From Stictocephala bisonia (Eukaryota; Arthropoda; Insecta; Hemiptera; Membracidae), in contig JAQJVL010000681.1 in NCBI GenBank assembly GCA_035578905.1, positions 357,235 to 421,234 of the forward strand: DNA of 64,000 nt. The letters run 5' to 3'. This document shows positions 8,485-21,060 of the stretch, one piece after another. The stretch's first letter is position 1, and each line of letters starts with the position of its first letter. A model generated the notes under the pieces. It did no database searches. It was not told where the DNA came from and worked only from the letters and a program-made list of their open reading frames with translations. A program made the translations under genes and the position numbers.

Positions 8485-8960
8485 TAAATATATTTATGTT
8501 TTAGGAAATTGCTGCTAGGAGCGCTGTGTATGCTTCACGCACCTGTCGACACATCTGGACCCTGCGCATGCGTCACCCGCACACAGGTGTGGCCGCTAGG
8601 TGCGCTGCGATCGCGTCAGCCATAATGCATTTGTTATATGAAATAATCCACAGAGTAGGAAGTCCCCGCGCATGCTCGCCAGACTAGCCATTTATTATAG
8701 TACATATATAAATGACCGCCATATTTTTGCATTTTATATAGTATAGCTAGGTTAAGAGTGTATTTTATATAGTATAACAAGGGAAAGGCCGCCATCTTGG
8801 AAAAAGTGCATTTTATATAGTATAACAAGGGAAAGGCCGCCATCTTGAAAAAGTGCATTTTATGTAGTATAACAAGGGAATTTGAGGGAAATTTGAGAGT
8901 TTGGAGGGAAATTTAGGGAGGGAATTTTCCCACGGGGGTTTGGTAATTTTAATTAATTAA
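8485..8960. repeat. Repeat module 2: second copy of the GCCATNTTGG array
   Basis: It begins with the same TTATGTTTTAGGAAATTGCT segment as module 1. It carries three GCCAT-A/C-TT words (8716, 8789, 8837) and four TTTTATATAGTATA-type words, and ends with GGGAATTTTCCCACGGGG as module 1's middle part does. No gene. Confidence 0.6.
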
Positions 8961-9180
8961 AAGGTAGCACCTTCATTTTCCGTGATACTACAGAGACCTG
9001 GATCTAAATCTGTCACCAAATATCTACTCTCACTGCCTCAAGTGAATGTGATAAGTGATAAAGGAGAGGCGAGCGGTGTCAACCGACGGTGCCCGTCGCC
9101 TGGTCCTAGTAAGGAAGTAATTAGTCAGTGTAATGAGTCACGTAAAGATGATTCTAAGGCGACGCCTAACACGTAAGTTG

Positions 9181-9430
9181 CTGTCCTAGGTAAAGAGGTA
9201 ACAGATATCTGTGAATTAATTAGTAGAAAGGTAGCCCATTTGGAAAAGAAGGAACGTGAGTTGATTCGTAGTGTTCTAGAAGAATACCAGGATGTATTCT
9301 ATGATGGTTCTCGTAAATTAGGATGCACGAGTAAAATTGAACATACCATACAGACCGGAGATGCAGCTCCTATTAAGAAGCGACCTTATAGATTGCCACA
9401 TGTACATAGAGAGTTAGTTAGACAACATGA
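9181..9430 (+). pseudogene. Ty3/gypsy pol fragment (start of reverse transcriptase)
   Basis: The frame encodes the segment just upstream of the RT palm in Ty3/gypsy elements: 'LIRSVLEEYQDVFYDGSRKL' followed by a T-S-K-I-E-H-T-I-x-T-G-D-A-A-P-I-K-K-R-P-Y-R-L-P signature. Downstream sequence (from about 9430) is unrelated and the catalytic YVDD region is absent, so the element has a large internal deletion. The LTR beginning at 10301 on the same strand is a good candidate for its 3' LTR. Confidence 0.75.
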
Positions 9431-9641
9431 GATATTATCTATCACAATAGTAAATAGGAACTGTATTATTATTAACATGATTTTCTTTAAAAGAGTATTA
9501 TTGTGAATTAAGTATGTTAATATAACTGTCGCGTATTCAGATATGAGAGGCATTGTGATGAACGGAATTTTTACTTTAATAGATCTAATGTGTGAATAAT
9601 TGATAATATCTCTTCTTGAATATGGTCCGCAAGGAATATAT

Positions 9642-9800
9642 CAATACCACTGTACGCGTATGGGTGGGCGGGGTGGGTCATTACCACTGTATGTATATGG
9701 GTGGGCTGGTGGGTCAATACCACTGTATGTGTATTTTCATTACCACTGTATGTGAATGGGTGGGCGGGTGGGTCAATACCACATTGTACGTGTATGGGTG
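9642..9800 (+). repeat. G-rich minisatellite, about 36-bp unit
   Basis: About five units of AATACCACTGTATGTGTAT followed by GGGTGGGCGGGTGGGTC occur in tandem, one shortened. The 61-codon frame across it is not a gene. Confidence 0.8.
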
Positions 9801-10213
9801 AGCGGTCTGATCAAGAGAGGGCTTCCCAAAGTTATGTTACGTTATTACCGTACGAGTACTGAGGATATTTAGATCATGTAGATCATATTTAGATCAATTT
9901 CTCTATATATATATAAAAAAAATGTAGGAACTACAGAAAGAGATTGTATATCTAAGTTGTGTTATTTTATTCCAAATAGTAATATTCTAAAAGTGTTTTA
10001 ATGATTAATTTGGTACATAATGATTAATTTATTCTTTTTTTTATCTATGCTGTATGTTAGGGTAGCTAAATGCATTGCTAATAAATAATGCATTTAATAA
10101 AATTTACTTATAATCATATGTTTGATGACAGGTTTGTGCAAGGGAGATATATAGGTGTTATTTGTTACTTCTATAGCGATAAATGATTACAATTAACTAT
10201 TTAACTCTATGTA

Positions 10214-10217
<4 letters not shown>

Positions 10218-10270
<53 letters not shown>
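10218..10270. repeat. (AT)n microsatellite
   Basis: About 26 uninterrupted AT dinucleotides. Confidence 0.95.
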
Positions 10271-10273
<3 letters not shown>

Positions 10274-10300
10274 GTATTTGGTGATAGTGTTAAAGGGAGG

Positions 10301-11255
10301 TGTTGGATTATAATACGGGCTAAGAAACTAATTATGTGACTGTGTTAAGAATGTACAGGAAAATATACTGAGGTATGATCTGTTTGTTTTGTTAATAACA
10401 CTTGATGCCATTTCGACGGCTTTACTCATAGTACGAAACTAATTTTGATCATCCACTTATCTGCTATATTGTGTATAACCTCAATTTTAATGCTTTCATT
10501 ACATTTAAACACAAATAATGCGTTTACATATTTAAATTTACTGCATGAAATAAGTTAGACACTAGTAAAAATATATTATATATAGTAATACATTGTTAAA
10601 TGAACATGTTATCGTATGCTCAGATAAGTGCACTTAGCCAAACATCAATTACATAGTCAATAATACGTTACCTATAGAGATTTAATAGTACTATATGAAA
10701 TAAGGTTTTTAATAGTTATATACTAGTGAAGTATATAATGTATTTTAGCATGCACAAGCATATTTAATTAATAATATTTCATATGTGGCTAGTAAATCTC
10801 TACCTCCAATCTTAACGCTCATACTAGGAAACACATCTTGTCAAAACTTTGGGATCCTTGTCAGTAACAAAGCTGCTACAATATTCACCGATATACAAAC
10901 TGTTAACGAAACTAAACTAATACTATGTGTGAAGTAGAATGCGTAGTTGACGCAATGTATATTTCACAACAATATTATTACTCGGAAGGATAAAAAATCC
11001 TTAAAATAGACTCTTAACAAGTCTAATGATCAAGTAATACCCTATGTCTATCCTGTGAGTAAATAAGATTACACATATCTTACAATAGTCTTATATCTAA
11101 ACTGGAATTGAAAATAAAAACCTGTAATGTCATAAAACTACGCATATAAGCCACACTATGGCAGTCAGATATATGTGACTGTATATTTCCTAGTAAAATA
11201 TATGATTCAATAAAGCCTCTGTTAGATCAGAACTTTGCTTCTGCGGCTGTTAACA
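10301..11255 (+). mobile_element. LTR of a Ty3/gypsy-like retrotransposon (3' LTR)
   Basis: The segment begins TGTTGGATTA immediately after the polypurine tract AAAGGGAGG (10292-10300) and ends GCGGCTGTTAACA, giving a TGTT...AACA inverted terminus. Near the 3' end an AATAAA (about 11208) precedes the terminus by roughly 45 bp, as in an LTR polyadenylation signal. Length is 955 bp. No second LTR copy is present in the window, so the 5' side is lost. Confidence 0.65.
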
Positions 11256-11402
11256 TGGAAGAGAATACCCTACGAACGGAAGCTAATAAATATTATATGA
11301 ATAAGATAAAGCAAAAATACCAAAGGCAAAGAATGTATTATTTTAAAAATTTTATAATACTTTTAAAACTAAATAAAATTATTTTTTTCCTAGAATACAA
11401 TC

Positions 11403-11743
11403 ATGAATCAAAAATTAGGATTCATAAAACTAATCGATTATGCTTTTCCTACTGTATGTGGTTCATCTGGTGCAGTTGGGTTTGACTTAAGAAGTCCATA
11501 TAATAGTCTAGTTCCTAAGAATGATAGAAAATTAGTCAAAACTATTTGGTGATTAAGCTTCCTGATAATTGTTACGGAAGCATTGAACCAAGATCAGGCT
11601 TAGCATTAAATAGCTTCATTGATGTTGGTGGTGATGTTTTAGATAAAGATTGTACTGTAAACACATGTGTTTTACTATATAATCATTCTAATGTAGATTT
11701 TATCGTTGACAGAGGTGATAAGATTGCCCAGTTAATCTGTTAA
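11403..11743 (+). pseudogene. dut: dUTPase, frameshifted
   Basis: Two overlapping frames together cover the trimeric dUTPase fold. The first (11403-11552) has motif 1 (A-V-G-F-D-L-R-S-P). The second (to 11743) has motif 2 (E-P-R-S-G-L-A), motif 3 (G-D-V-L-D-K-D-C) and motif 4 (R-G-D-K-I-A-Q-L-I). dUTPase hydrolyses dUTP to dUMP and keeps uracil out of DNA. A one-base frameshift lies near 11545. Motif 5 (Gly-rich, C-terminal) is missing; the frame stops directly after motif 4. Cellular, retroviral and large-DNA-virus dUTPases share these motifs. The compact intronless form next to an LTR could be retroviral, viral or a retrocopy. Confidence 0.8.
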
Positions 11744-12770
11744 ATGGTTCTTTATCCAAAAATGTGTGAACTTTAAACTCTGGAAAAAACAGAATGAGGT
11801 TCAAAGGGTTTTGGATCAACTAGTTAGCACTAATTAAATAATATTATGTCGAGTTGTATTAAACAAAATTTGTGTGTCCAGTTTCAGTTATGGCCGATTA
11901 AATGGAAATCACAGAACAAGTAATAGAAATTATAGAAACACGTGTATTTTACTATATAATCATTCTAAGGTAGATTTTATCGTTAACAGAGGTGATAAGA
12001 TTGCCCAGTTAATCTGTTAAATTGTTCTTTCTCCAAAAGTGTGTGAACTTTAAACTCTGGAAAAAACAGAATGAGGTTCAAATGGTTTTGGATCAACTAG
12101 TTAGCACTAATTAAGTAATATTATAATTCAAGTTGTATTAAACAAAATTTGTGTGTCTAGTTTCAGTTATGGCCGATTATTTGGAAATCACAAAACAAGT
12201 AATAGAAATTATAGAAACACATGTATTTTACTATATAATCAATCTAAGGTAAATTTTATCGTTAACAGAGGTGATAAGATTGCCCAGTTAATTTGTTAAA
12301 TGGTTCTTTATCCAGAAGTGTATCAACTTTAAACTCTGGAAGAAACAGAATGATGTTCAAAAGGTTTTGGGTCAACTAGTTAGCACTAATTAAATAATAT
12401 TATATGTCGAGTTGTATTAAACAAAATTTGTGTGTCCAGTTTCAATTATGGCCGATGAAATGGAAATCACAAAACAAGTAATAGAAATTATAGAAACACA
12501 TGTGTTAGAATGCGATAATCATTCTAAGGTAGATTTATCGTTAACAGAGGTGATAAGATTTCCCAGTTAATCTGTTAAATGGCTCTTTATCCAGTAGTGT
12601 GTGAACTTTAAACTCTGGAAAAAACAAAATGAGGTTAAAAGGGTTTTAGATCAACTAGTTAGCATTAATTAAATAATATTACAAGTCAAGTTGTATTAAA
12701 CAAAATTTATGTATCCCGTTTCAGTTATAGCTGATGAAATGGAAATCACAGAACAAATAATAGAAATTAT
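11660..12770 (+). repeat. Four tandem copies of a ~280-bp unit including the dUTPase 3' end
   Basis: The unit runs from the dUTPase motif 3-4 region (TTTTACTATATAATCATTCT) through its stop codon and about 200 bp of 3' flank, to GTAATAGAAATTATAGAAAC. Units start near 11665, 11939, 12218 and 12498, with the last partial one at about 12735-12770. Copies differ by scattered substitutions and small indels. In the fourth copy a 40-codon frame (12448-12570) reads through the junction, probably by chance. Confidence 0.85.
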
Positions 12771-12956
12771 ATGTCTTTATTAAAACTAGTACATGTCTTG
12801 GAAAATCTTATTCTGTTGGATATGTGCTCTTCGGAACTTTGGGACCTAAGGAACATTGAGATTATATCAGATCCGGAGATGTTCAACCTATATTTTGTGA
12901 ATCGCTATCTTTTTCAATTCAATTGCTCTTTTGAATTAAATCTAAACGAGAAGTGA
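12771..12956 (+). CDS. Small unrecognised ORF after the tandem array
   Basis: This is a 61-residue frame with a protein-like Leu/Glu composition and the segment S-E-L-W-D-L-R-N-I-E-I-I-S-D-P-E-M-F. It begins exactly where the last repeat unit breaks off, so it may be the natural 3' neighbour whose 5' part was replaced by the repeat. No domain recognised. Confidence 0.25.
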   Translation: MSLLKLVHVLENLILLDMCSSELWDLRNIEIISDPEMFNLYFVNRYLFQFNCSFELNLNEK

Positions 12957-13507
12957 CGTACTGTCTCAAGACACGCTGCCTTTAGTTATCATTAAATCAA
13001 TGACATATGATGAAATTAGAAAGTAAAGACCGAGATTGAATAAAAATACCTTCAAAAATCGTGCGTATAGCTACAAATGTGTTCAATGTGTAATGACGTT
13101 TGTTGTGCGTGAAATAATTGAGAGCAGTGAGAAAGAATGAGAAAAAATAATAGAAAACGTAGCATTGCAAAAAATCAAATAATCCCAAAAACTTAAAACA
13201 AAAAAATCTATAGAAAATGATACCGAAATTAAATATGAATTTAAAAAAGTATTTTCCACACCAATTGACCAGCCAAGCCTGTTCTAATCAAACAAGTTGT
13301 TCACTATTAGACTGGTAAAGAGCGAAGAAAGTTAACCTCAAATGGAGAAACCGGTGATTATCTGATAAAAATCGAAGATCGAACGGATATGAAAGGCTTA
13401 CAACGGTATAATTTTGAAAAAAATAACTTGATGAAAGTGGCAAAGAAGGTATATTTTGTAGTGGATAGGGAGAACGGGATTCTCGATGAAGTAAATAGTT
13501 TTGTATT
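12957..13507. other. AT-rich interval, no gene seen
   Basis: Short frames only. Nothing resembling a conserved domain or repeat is visible. Confidence 0.45.
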
Positions 13508-14472
13508 AACCCTTAGTACTCAACTTTATTTATTTTCAACTTTTTTCAGAGCTCTCCTGTCCTGCAATGCAGGCCATCGCCATTTTTCCTCTTTAATTTA
13601 TAATAGTGTGCCATGGTCCATTTGGATCTGCTTGTCCCCGCTTAGCAGGACACATTCATTTATGTAAAATCTCTGCTGTCCCTGCATTTCGGGGACCAAG
13701 GTCACTCATGACATTTAAAATTTTTATAATTATTTCTATTGTACGAGAAGTTTCAGAGTTATTTTTAATGAATGAGAACTAATTAATGAACGAAATTTTA
13801 CCCTTGATAATAAAGTGAATATATATTTTCAAAATATAATATGCATTTTATTATACCAATTCTTCAATGCTAATTACATATGATTAGGATTACCTAAATA
13901 AATATGTTATAATAAGTTCTCTTGACAATTGTATTACTGTTTTATATTAGTAATAGCATCAGAATTTAATTTGAAAGTGTTTCTCTATTGTAATGTAAAG
14001 CGGCGATTTGTGAAGGTTAGTAGAAGTCAGACCTCTCACCCTCCCTCTCCCACCAATCTTGTTTTTGTTGATGCTGATTGAAAACCTTCTGTAAACAAAG
14101 GAGCCCCATATCCAACCCTCTTCAACACCAAAACAAAAAAGTGTTGTTGTTGATACCCTTGTATGATAAGATAAAGACAATAACAACAACACAAGTCCAA
14201 GATATTTTCACAGTATTTGAGTGGAGTCAGTTTAGTAGGAGAAGCCTTTGTGATCGGTATTGTCATTATATTTTTATTAGTTATAATTGTTAGTTTTTAC
14301 TCGTTGATTTTTAGATAAAGTTTACTTAACAAGTTATTTCTATTTTATATATAGTGTTATATATTTTTTTATAAACATGTCTGACAACTTACGGTCAGAC
14401 GATAAAGACAAAATTTTAGGAAGTTTATCTGATGATATGACCCCGATAGCCCTGATGCTACTTTACCAACTC
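13508..14472 (+). mobile_element. 5' end of a piggyBac-like element (truncated copy)
   Basis: It starts at TTAA followed by CCCTTAGTACTC, the piggyBac pattern of a TTAA target and CCCT terminus. It carries the palindromic subterminal boxes CCTGCAATGCAGG and related ones, and runs into a transposase start codon at 14377 (M-S-D-N-L-R-S-D-D). It is an inverted near-copy of 35370-36238. Homology to the full transposase ends near 14472 after about 30 codons and is already frame-broken. Confidence 0.8.
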
Positions 14473-14641
14473 TCCAGTGCTAGATAGTCAATAATTTCCA
14501 GCGACCACGTGCTAAATCGTTGGAGTTGTATATTTGGTCCTTTAGTAAGAACATGAGGTAGGTACAAAAGCAAACCAATTTGATTGTTGGAGCATAGCAC
14601 CAGAACCACATATTTATATTTTAATTTTCCTTCATTTTACC

Positions 14642-14672
<31 letters not shown>

Positions 14673-17600
14673 TCCTATTTTTTCCTTTGTTTTTCTTTTA
14701 TTTTCTCCATCTTATTATTCGTTGGAATGTATGTAATCCAATTCCTCACACTTTTAGACTGGCTTCAAGTTTGTTTAACCTTTCAATTCCTGGGAAATTT
14801 CATTCTCAAAAACCCACACTCTCCCCACCTCCGTTTTTGTTGTTTCTATACAAAACACAACTCTAACGATTCTTTTTGACTAACAATAAGTTTCTATTTA
14901 ATATTCTTAACTATCCGAAAATAAAATCTACGAGGTGTTCTATTCTCTTTCCTACGCACACAACACGACAAAACTGAGTTCTCTTCCGCGAGCCTCTCGA
15001 AAATCTACCTGCTCAATCTAAATCATTGCCAAAACTCGACACAACGTTATGACACGTTTTGCAACAAGAAACTTGCGCGTTACATCATTTTTTAGTACAG
15101 GCAGCAAACAAGAAAGTAAAATAGTGACCATACCACTTCACTTAGAGCGCTCAGCAAGAGCCTTTTCTCTTCGAATTTGAGGCTACTATAGAGAGTAGCC
15201 TAGTTTCACTAGCACCATCTCTAACAACCATACACAAAATACATCAACTCAACGACGACTAGCCTGCTTGAAACTTAGGAAACTGAGCTACGCAGACCAA
15301 TGAGCCAGTTCTAAAAAGCGATACGTTACCATTACTACTTTAGATCGATATCTATGAGGACACCGTAATTCAAAAGTGCGAATTTGTGATGCCAAATCCT
15401 AAACATTCTATGAGGGTATCTACGAGGGTCAATCACTTTCGAGGATTTGGTTAATTCAATTAATCAAACACGATCAGTGATGTTCTCTCACGTTGCAGCT
15501 TATCGCAAGATAGCGCGCCGCTGCAACTCTCGGCAGTCCGTACCAGCATTGCCGACCGGGGATGGCAACCGCCTTAGAACTTTACCGACCTCCGTCGAAA
15601 AACCAAATTCAGTCTGAAATATGTTTCTCTAGATTTTAGTAAGATCGACGCCATCCTTTGTGTGTTTCTTTACGACAACACTGTACTGACATTGCTATCT
15701 GGCGGACTCGTCGCTAACCGCAAACACACTCTCTAGATCGCTAGAGATTCTTGCGCATTTTTCTTCTCTTAGATCAAAAACGTTCACAGAGTATTTCTAG
15801 AATTACATGTTTAGACCAATCTTCACCCCATTATACCGAGCGGAGACAAATCTATATCGGACGGAGATCAACCCAGGTTTGTCACATCAGCGCCGCCGGC
15901 ACGTTTGCACCCGCTATCACTGGAGCTAGTTTTGACATATAACTCCAAAAGCAGAGTTGGTTGAAATCAATCTACAATTATGAACCACATCACTTTCCAA
16001 GAACGTTGCCAAAAAATAACAGCCCTTGTGTGATTCGCTATCATAACACGGGAGCAAATTAAGTCTGACTTTAGAGGCGCGCCTTGGCCAACTACGTCTC
16101 TGAGAGTGCATCTCCAGGCTACTCGCAGCCTCTCAGCAGAGCGATGTATACAACCAGCGCGCCGGCGTATCCATCTACGCCTGGTAAACATATCATTCTC
16201 AGGCTCAATAAAGACCATTACCGAGACTTATAGCACACCAAGAAATACAACATAATGTAAACTATCTCTCCGTGGATAGGTTCTAGTTATTTTTTTTATT
16301 TCCACGCAATCTTTTGGTAGGAAATTACTGTCCCCATCCTTCTCAGGCAGGGGAAAGATGCATTTCAGTACAAGATAAATAAACAATACATTACTGAGTC
16401 ACATTGACAAAACTTGACGACAGGACATCCTCTATACCTAACCGGATCAATATTGTATTTATAACATTCTCCTCATACAACGTAGTCTTGTATTGCGCAA
16501 GACTGCTTAATAGTCTTCCATTAACACAACCACCTAGGATCTATTCTTTACAATATTGACTCCTTCTCCTCTGATTGAAGCATAGGGATAGGACGAACGT
16601 TATACCAAAACACAATGTCACCAACATCAGGTATCTACATAGGCACGAGCAAGGTTAATTTATCGAAATTTTTTAACGCTCTTGGTCTCATTGATTTTAT
16701 CCAATAGCAAACATACTCAGGAAAGCTAGAATGAACAATCATCCCGTGGGAGAAAAACGACAAGACGTATGTCAATTTACACATTTACGTGTGCTCAGAC
16801 ACAGGCCAGTGGCTGTGCTGTCTTTCTAAAAATTGAGCACGTTGCCTACATGCGAAACATGATTCTATTCGTAGCATTAAAATATGTGTCCCACCCAACG
16901 AGCTCGCGAGTACAGGTCAGGAGCAGCAGATATATCCTGGTAACAGATCATCTAAACATGCAGCAAGAGATTTCCTGGGCAACATTATAAAATTTAGCCC
17001 GGTTTTTCAGCCGCCTTGTGAATAAATAATCTTTAGTATAGCCCTTGTATTTTTAAATTCAGAACTTCATCAAATTCATTTTGACCACATCACTGTGTCT
17101 GAGAACAACTCCGCGAGTAGACATTCCATCTGTCCTACACGCTAACCGCGTCGTCAACTCCTCTTTCTACAAGATTGTCTATCTAGAACAACTCGAGGCA
17201 GAGACCCATCTGTAACTTCTATGGCCCTCACACTTTCTATACATTCAGCCCATTCATAGCATCCGTTGGAGAATCACTGACCTTGATAGGACACGTATCC
17301 TTGTCACAGCGCGAGAGAATATGACTTTTCCACAGAACAAGAAGCCCTCGTGTTTTTGAGACCAGCCGAACTAGCATCTTAAAATCCTTTGTACATTCGC
17401 GCCTCTTCGTCCTCGTACTATTTAGACACCTCTACTAACAACCAACAATTCTCAAGAGGATGTAGAACCCTTTTCCCATTCACACACATTCACAGATTAT
17501 GCGCGAGCCTCTTAACACTTCATTAAAAGTCACCAGAAAATATGGTATGACTATGATCCGTTTCAGCTAGGACTGCTACGGGACTTCATATCTTTTTTTA

Positions 17601-19559
17601 TGAAAGACTTCCGAACGTTGAAGAGTCTTCTCGCACGCCTACACGCATCCTTTATGGTGTGGACTCGCATCACACCAAAAGTGAAAGCCGTAACATGCGA
17701 ATGAAAGCCAGGACAGTCTCTTCTCTACAAAAACTGAATATGTAATTTGACTCGACAGATCCAAAAGTCTTATTCTCTATGTACGCGGAATTTAGGTCAT
17801 TCTCACACTACTATATGTTTACTTACGATGTTAGGCATTTTCGAACAATATTCTTCCATTGTAAGACATATTTTTTACCCCTCACGACTGACACTGATGA
17901 TATTACCGACGCCTAAATCACCGCTACTTTCCGAAGGTATTTCTCACCATATTCCTACCACCCTACTAAACCGTCACTTTCACAAGTTTTTTTTTTTTCA
18001 AATGGAAACAACTTTCCACTCCCAGACACGATTTCTCGTTATACATCACTCATTCCTTTCACGCGTCAAATTCAGCGATCCTTGGTAAAATAATGATTAA
18101 CGTGTTAAGGCTTATTGAATAGCATTATGTCATTTACACCGCTAATCAATGACTTTGGTCCTCAGTAGAAAAGCTCCCAACCAATTCTCATATGTTACAT
18201 AATTTACTAATTCACTATTAATCATAATGTAATGTAAAAACACGCCCCGTGAACAACACGTATAGGATGTTATCGTCTTTGAGACCACAACTAAGGACCA
18301 CATATGATATCTCCAACATAAAAACTCCTCTTACTTGTAAATTACTCCGTCACATCTTTTTAAACCACGCTCTTCCTAAGTAAGTCTCAGTTAGAGTATC
18401 TCCATCTGCGACAATGAATGCTATATTACTAGAACACCTTAAGCTCTCAACACACGACTTTTACTATAATTATCATACAACAATAGACAGTATAAGTCTT
18501 ATCCACAATCGCAAAAACAAGGACATTTTTCAATAAGCACAATTACACTAAACAGTTTAATTAAACATTTAACATTAAACTTTACCCATGGAGCATGCAA
18601 ACACTAACAGATATCACAAATACAGTTAGACCTCTACCATTACACAATACCACAATACAGTACAGTTTTGTACAAGCTCGGATACTTAGATCATTTCCAT
18701 ACATCAATAGAACGTAACCATGCTTTCTGGCGGAACAGTGTCGGATATAACTCACAGACAAACTGAATCACAAAATTATAATTTTACCTTAGATCTACTT
18801 ATCAGTGACCCGAGGGAAACATAGGTTAGGAGATCTCACTACTCTCTTGCCCACTGCAGGCTCTCGGCACACGCGACAAACTAAGCTTACGATGTGTAAA
18901 AGTAAGACTGACAAACCCACGACGGACCCGAAGGAGCGACTGCGTTGCGAAGACACCCCCGACCACACACAAGCTCACTGCTCAGTGTGAATTAACTTAT
19001 AACGCACGGCGTCATGAAGTCGATGTGTGAATGATCCGTCCGGCGCAACAAAGCCCCGGCTCCGTTTCCGTCATTTCTTACCGCCTCGCGCATCAATCTC
19101 CTTTCTGTCAGAACCGGCACCCGTGCACTTACGGAGGTGCCAGATAAGATCTGGAATATAAACGTTGCGATGGGCAGAAGGCGCGAGCCCGATGAGACAT
19201 TCTACCGTCACGATTCTGTGCGTCACTTACAACAACTGAAAGAAACCCTCTACGGCCCCGATGGGAAATCCTATATCCAAGTCCGATACACACCCTGAGG
19301 TTTATACCAGAAAGATACTGGGTTGACCGTATTATAATCGTGAGATTATACTGTATTAATTATCGCCCAGTGATAAAGGGAACAGAACAATCAAATCACC
19401 ATAACATACAGTCCATATTTGAGTTTCGATTACAAAGATATTTTTAAACATATCAAGGTTTCATATAGCATGCCTTAGCACAATTATGTTAATGTCACTC
19501 ACAAAATATTGAATTATTGCATTTTTACAAAGTTACCAAAAATAAATTACAATAGACAA
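14473..19559. other. Large non-coding block, C-over-G skewed
   Basis: About 5 kb without a credible ORF, protein motif or recognisable transposon. A T-run (14648-14666 and neighbours) leads into pyrimidine-rich sequence. The rest has visibly more C than G on the plus strand and a higher GC content than the AT-rich sequence around it. Short frames in this block look random. Confidence 0.5.
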
Positions 19560-21060
19560 ACTAACCAAATCTCTACCGCCGCCTCGATTCTCACAGACCC
19601 ACCCCCCCCGCACAGAACAACACCCAAAACAACCACAACACCCCTCCGTCCCCCCCATCCCCCGCATGTCAAGCATACGATAAGACAAGACCCCAGACGT
19701 GTCCCACCCTCTTAACCACCAGACGTAAGGAGCTGACCCCCTGGTAAACCACTAGCACCAATAAACATCGGAGCACCGGAAACAAATACTCACAAATCAC
19801 AAAAGCCCCTCATAACAGACATCCCCCATAAGTAATCACGTATCGAGAGGTTCCCCCATCAGACCCCTATAATGCCAGCGCCCCATCGAACACAGATCGG
19901 AAAGTGCTTATGATCAACACCACTAGAAAAATCATACTGCAAGCACCATTAAAGTAACAAGCAAAACAGTTTCGACGAGGGAACTAATAATCATCTCGAG
20001 TACTAAACACTCCCAACTGTAGTACACCAAGAAGAGCATATCTAACGGAACCCGTCCCAAGTAGCCCAACGACCAAGCAACTAACAGAGGACATCGTTTA
20101 AAGTAGCGCGCCCTACACGACAGAAGAGAGCCATATGTATACCCTAATCACATCCCACGAAAATTGTAATAAGTCCATCAACAAGATCTCAAAGAGTAGC
20201 AGTTTACCCATGAAGGCTGGCGCGAGAGCGAGAGCGCGAGAGCTAGGGAGTGTGCGTAAGCCCACACCACCCATACCAAATCAACATATGTTCAATACGA
20301 CCAACTCCCACAACAACAAAGTCCCACCCCCAACGCAAGTACTATCCCCAAAGTGAAGAGCAACAAGTTTTACCAAGAGACAAGAACCAGACCACACACC
20401 TATGCTGTACTATAAAAAAAATCAACCTAAGCTCCGTCTTCAAGCTCAATCCGAACCACCAAATCCCCCGCAGCGACGATACACACCACAAACACAAATT
20501 TGCCGTCAAATAATAGTTCCGCCCACCCGTATCTCCGAGCACCAGCCGACCCCCCACACACCAAGCCAGAACAAATAAACCCCCCTCCCACCCGACCCAA
20601 TGAGAACGTTCATAGATAAACAAGTTCACAAAAAGCACTCCAAAACTCAAGAAAACCCGACCCTAAAACCAAAAGAGCCAAACCATTCCCACAATTAACC
20701 CAAGTAAAAACAAAAAACCCAACCTAACGCAAATATCAAACACACCATATTCTCAGAGAGCCCTCCAAAACCTTGCCACAATAAAAAATCGGAACAACCG
20801 CGATAAAGCAAAACGGTTGACTAGGCCCGTCCCAAAACTAGCCACAAAAAAGGCATAATTCCCCCCCGTTACGCGCACATCCAAATCTGTGGCACCTCCG
20901 AGCCACACCAGACAAAAAGACCATCCCCACGCACCCCCGCCAAACCGAACTAAAAAGCATCTAAACACTACTGCCTAGGTCTCATTCAGCTCAGGCAAAA
21001 CACAAAAACAAAAAACCAACTCGGCCGTAAACGACAGATAACTGCCTGTGCCATAGCACC
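19560..21060 (+). other. Strongly A+C-rich, G/T-poor block
   Basis: Long stretches consist almost only of A and C, for example CCCCCCATCCCCCGC near 19650 and ACAAAAACAAAAAACCAA near 21003. The complementary T/G are scarce over about 1.5 kb. No tandem unit explains this. Frames on either strand are low-complexity artefacts. Confidence 0.7.

Noticed and set aside
10301..11255. CRISPR-like or other regular spaced repeat arrays
   Set aside because: No regularly spaced short direct repeats with unique spacers exist here or elsewhere in the window; the DNA is eukaryotic.
20342..20968. Two minus-strand ORFs of 71-102 codons, rich in Gly/Trp/Val
   Set aside because: They are created by the A+C-rich composition of the plus strand, which removes stops from the complementary frames.
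14473..21060. Mitochondrial insertion as the cause of the skewed composition
   Set aside because: No mitochondrial protein, rRNA or tRNA signature is visible in any frame.
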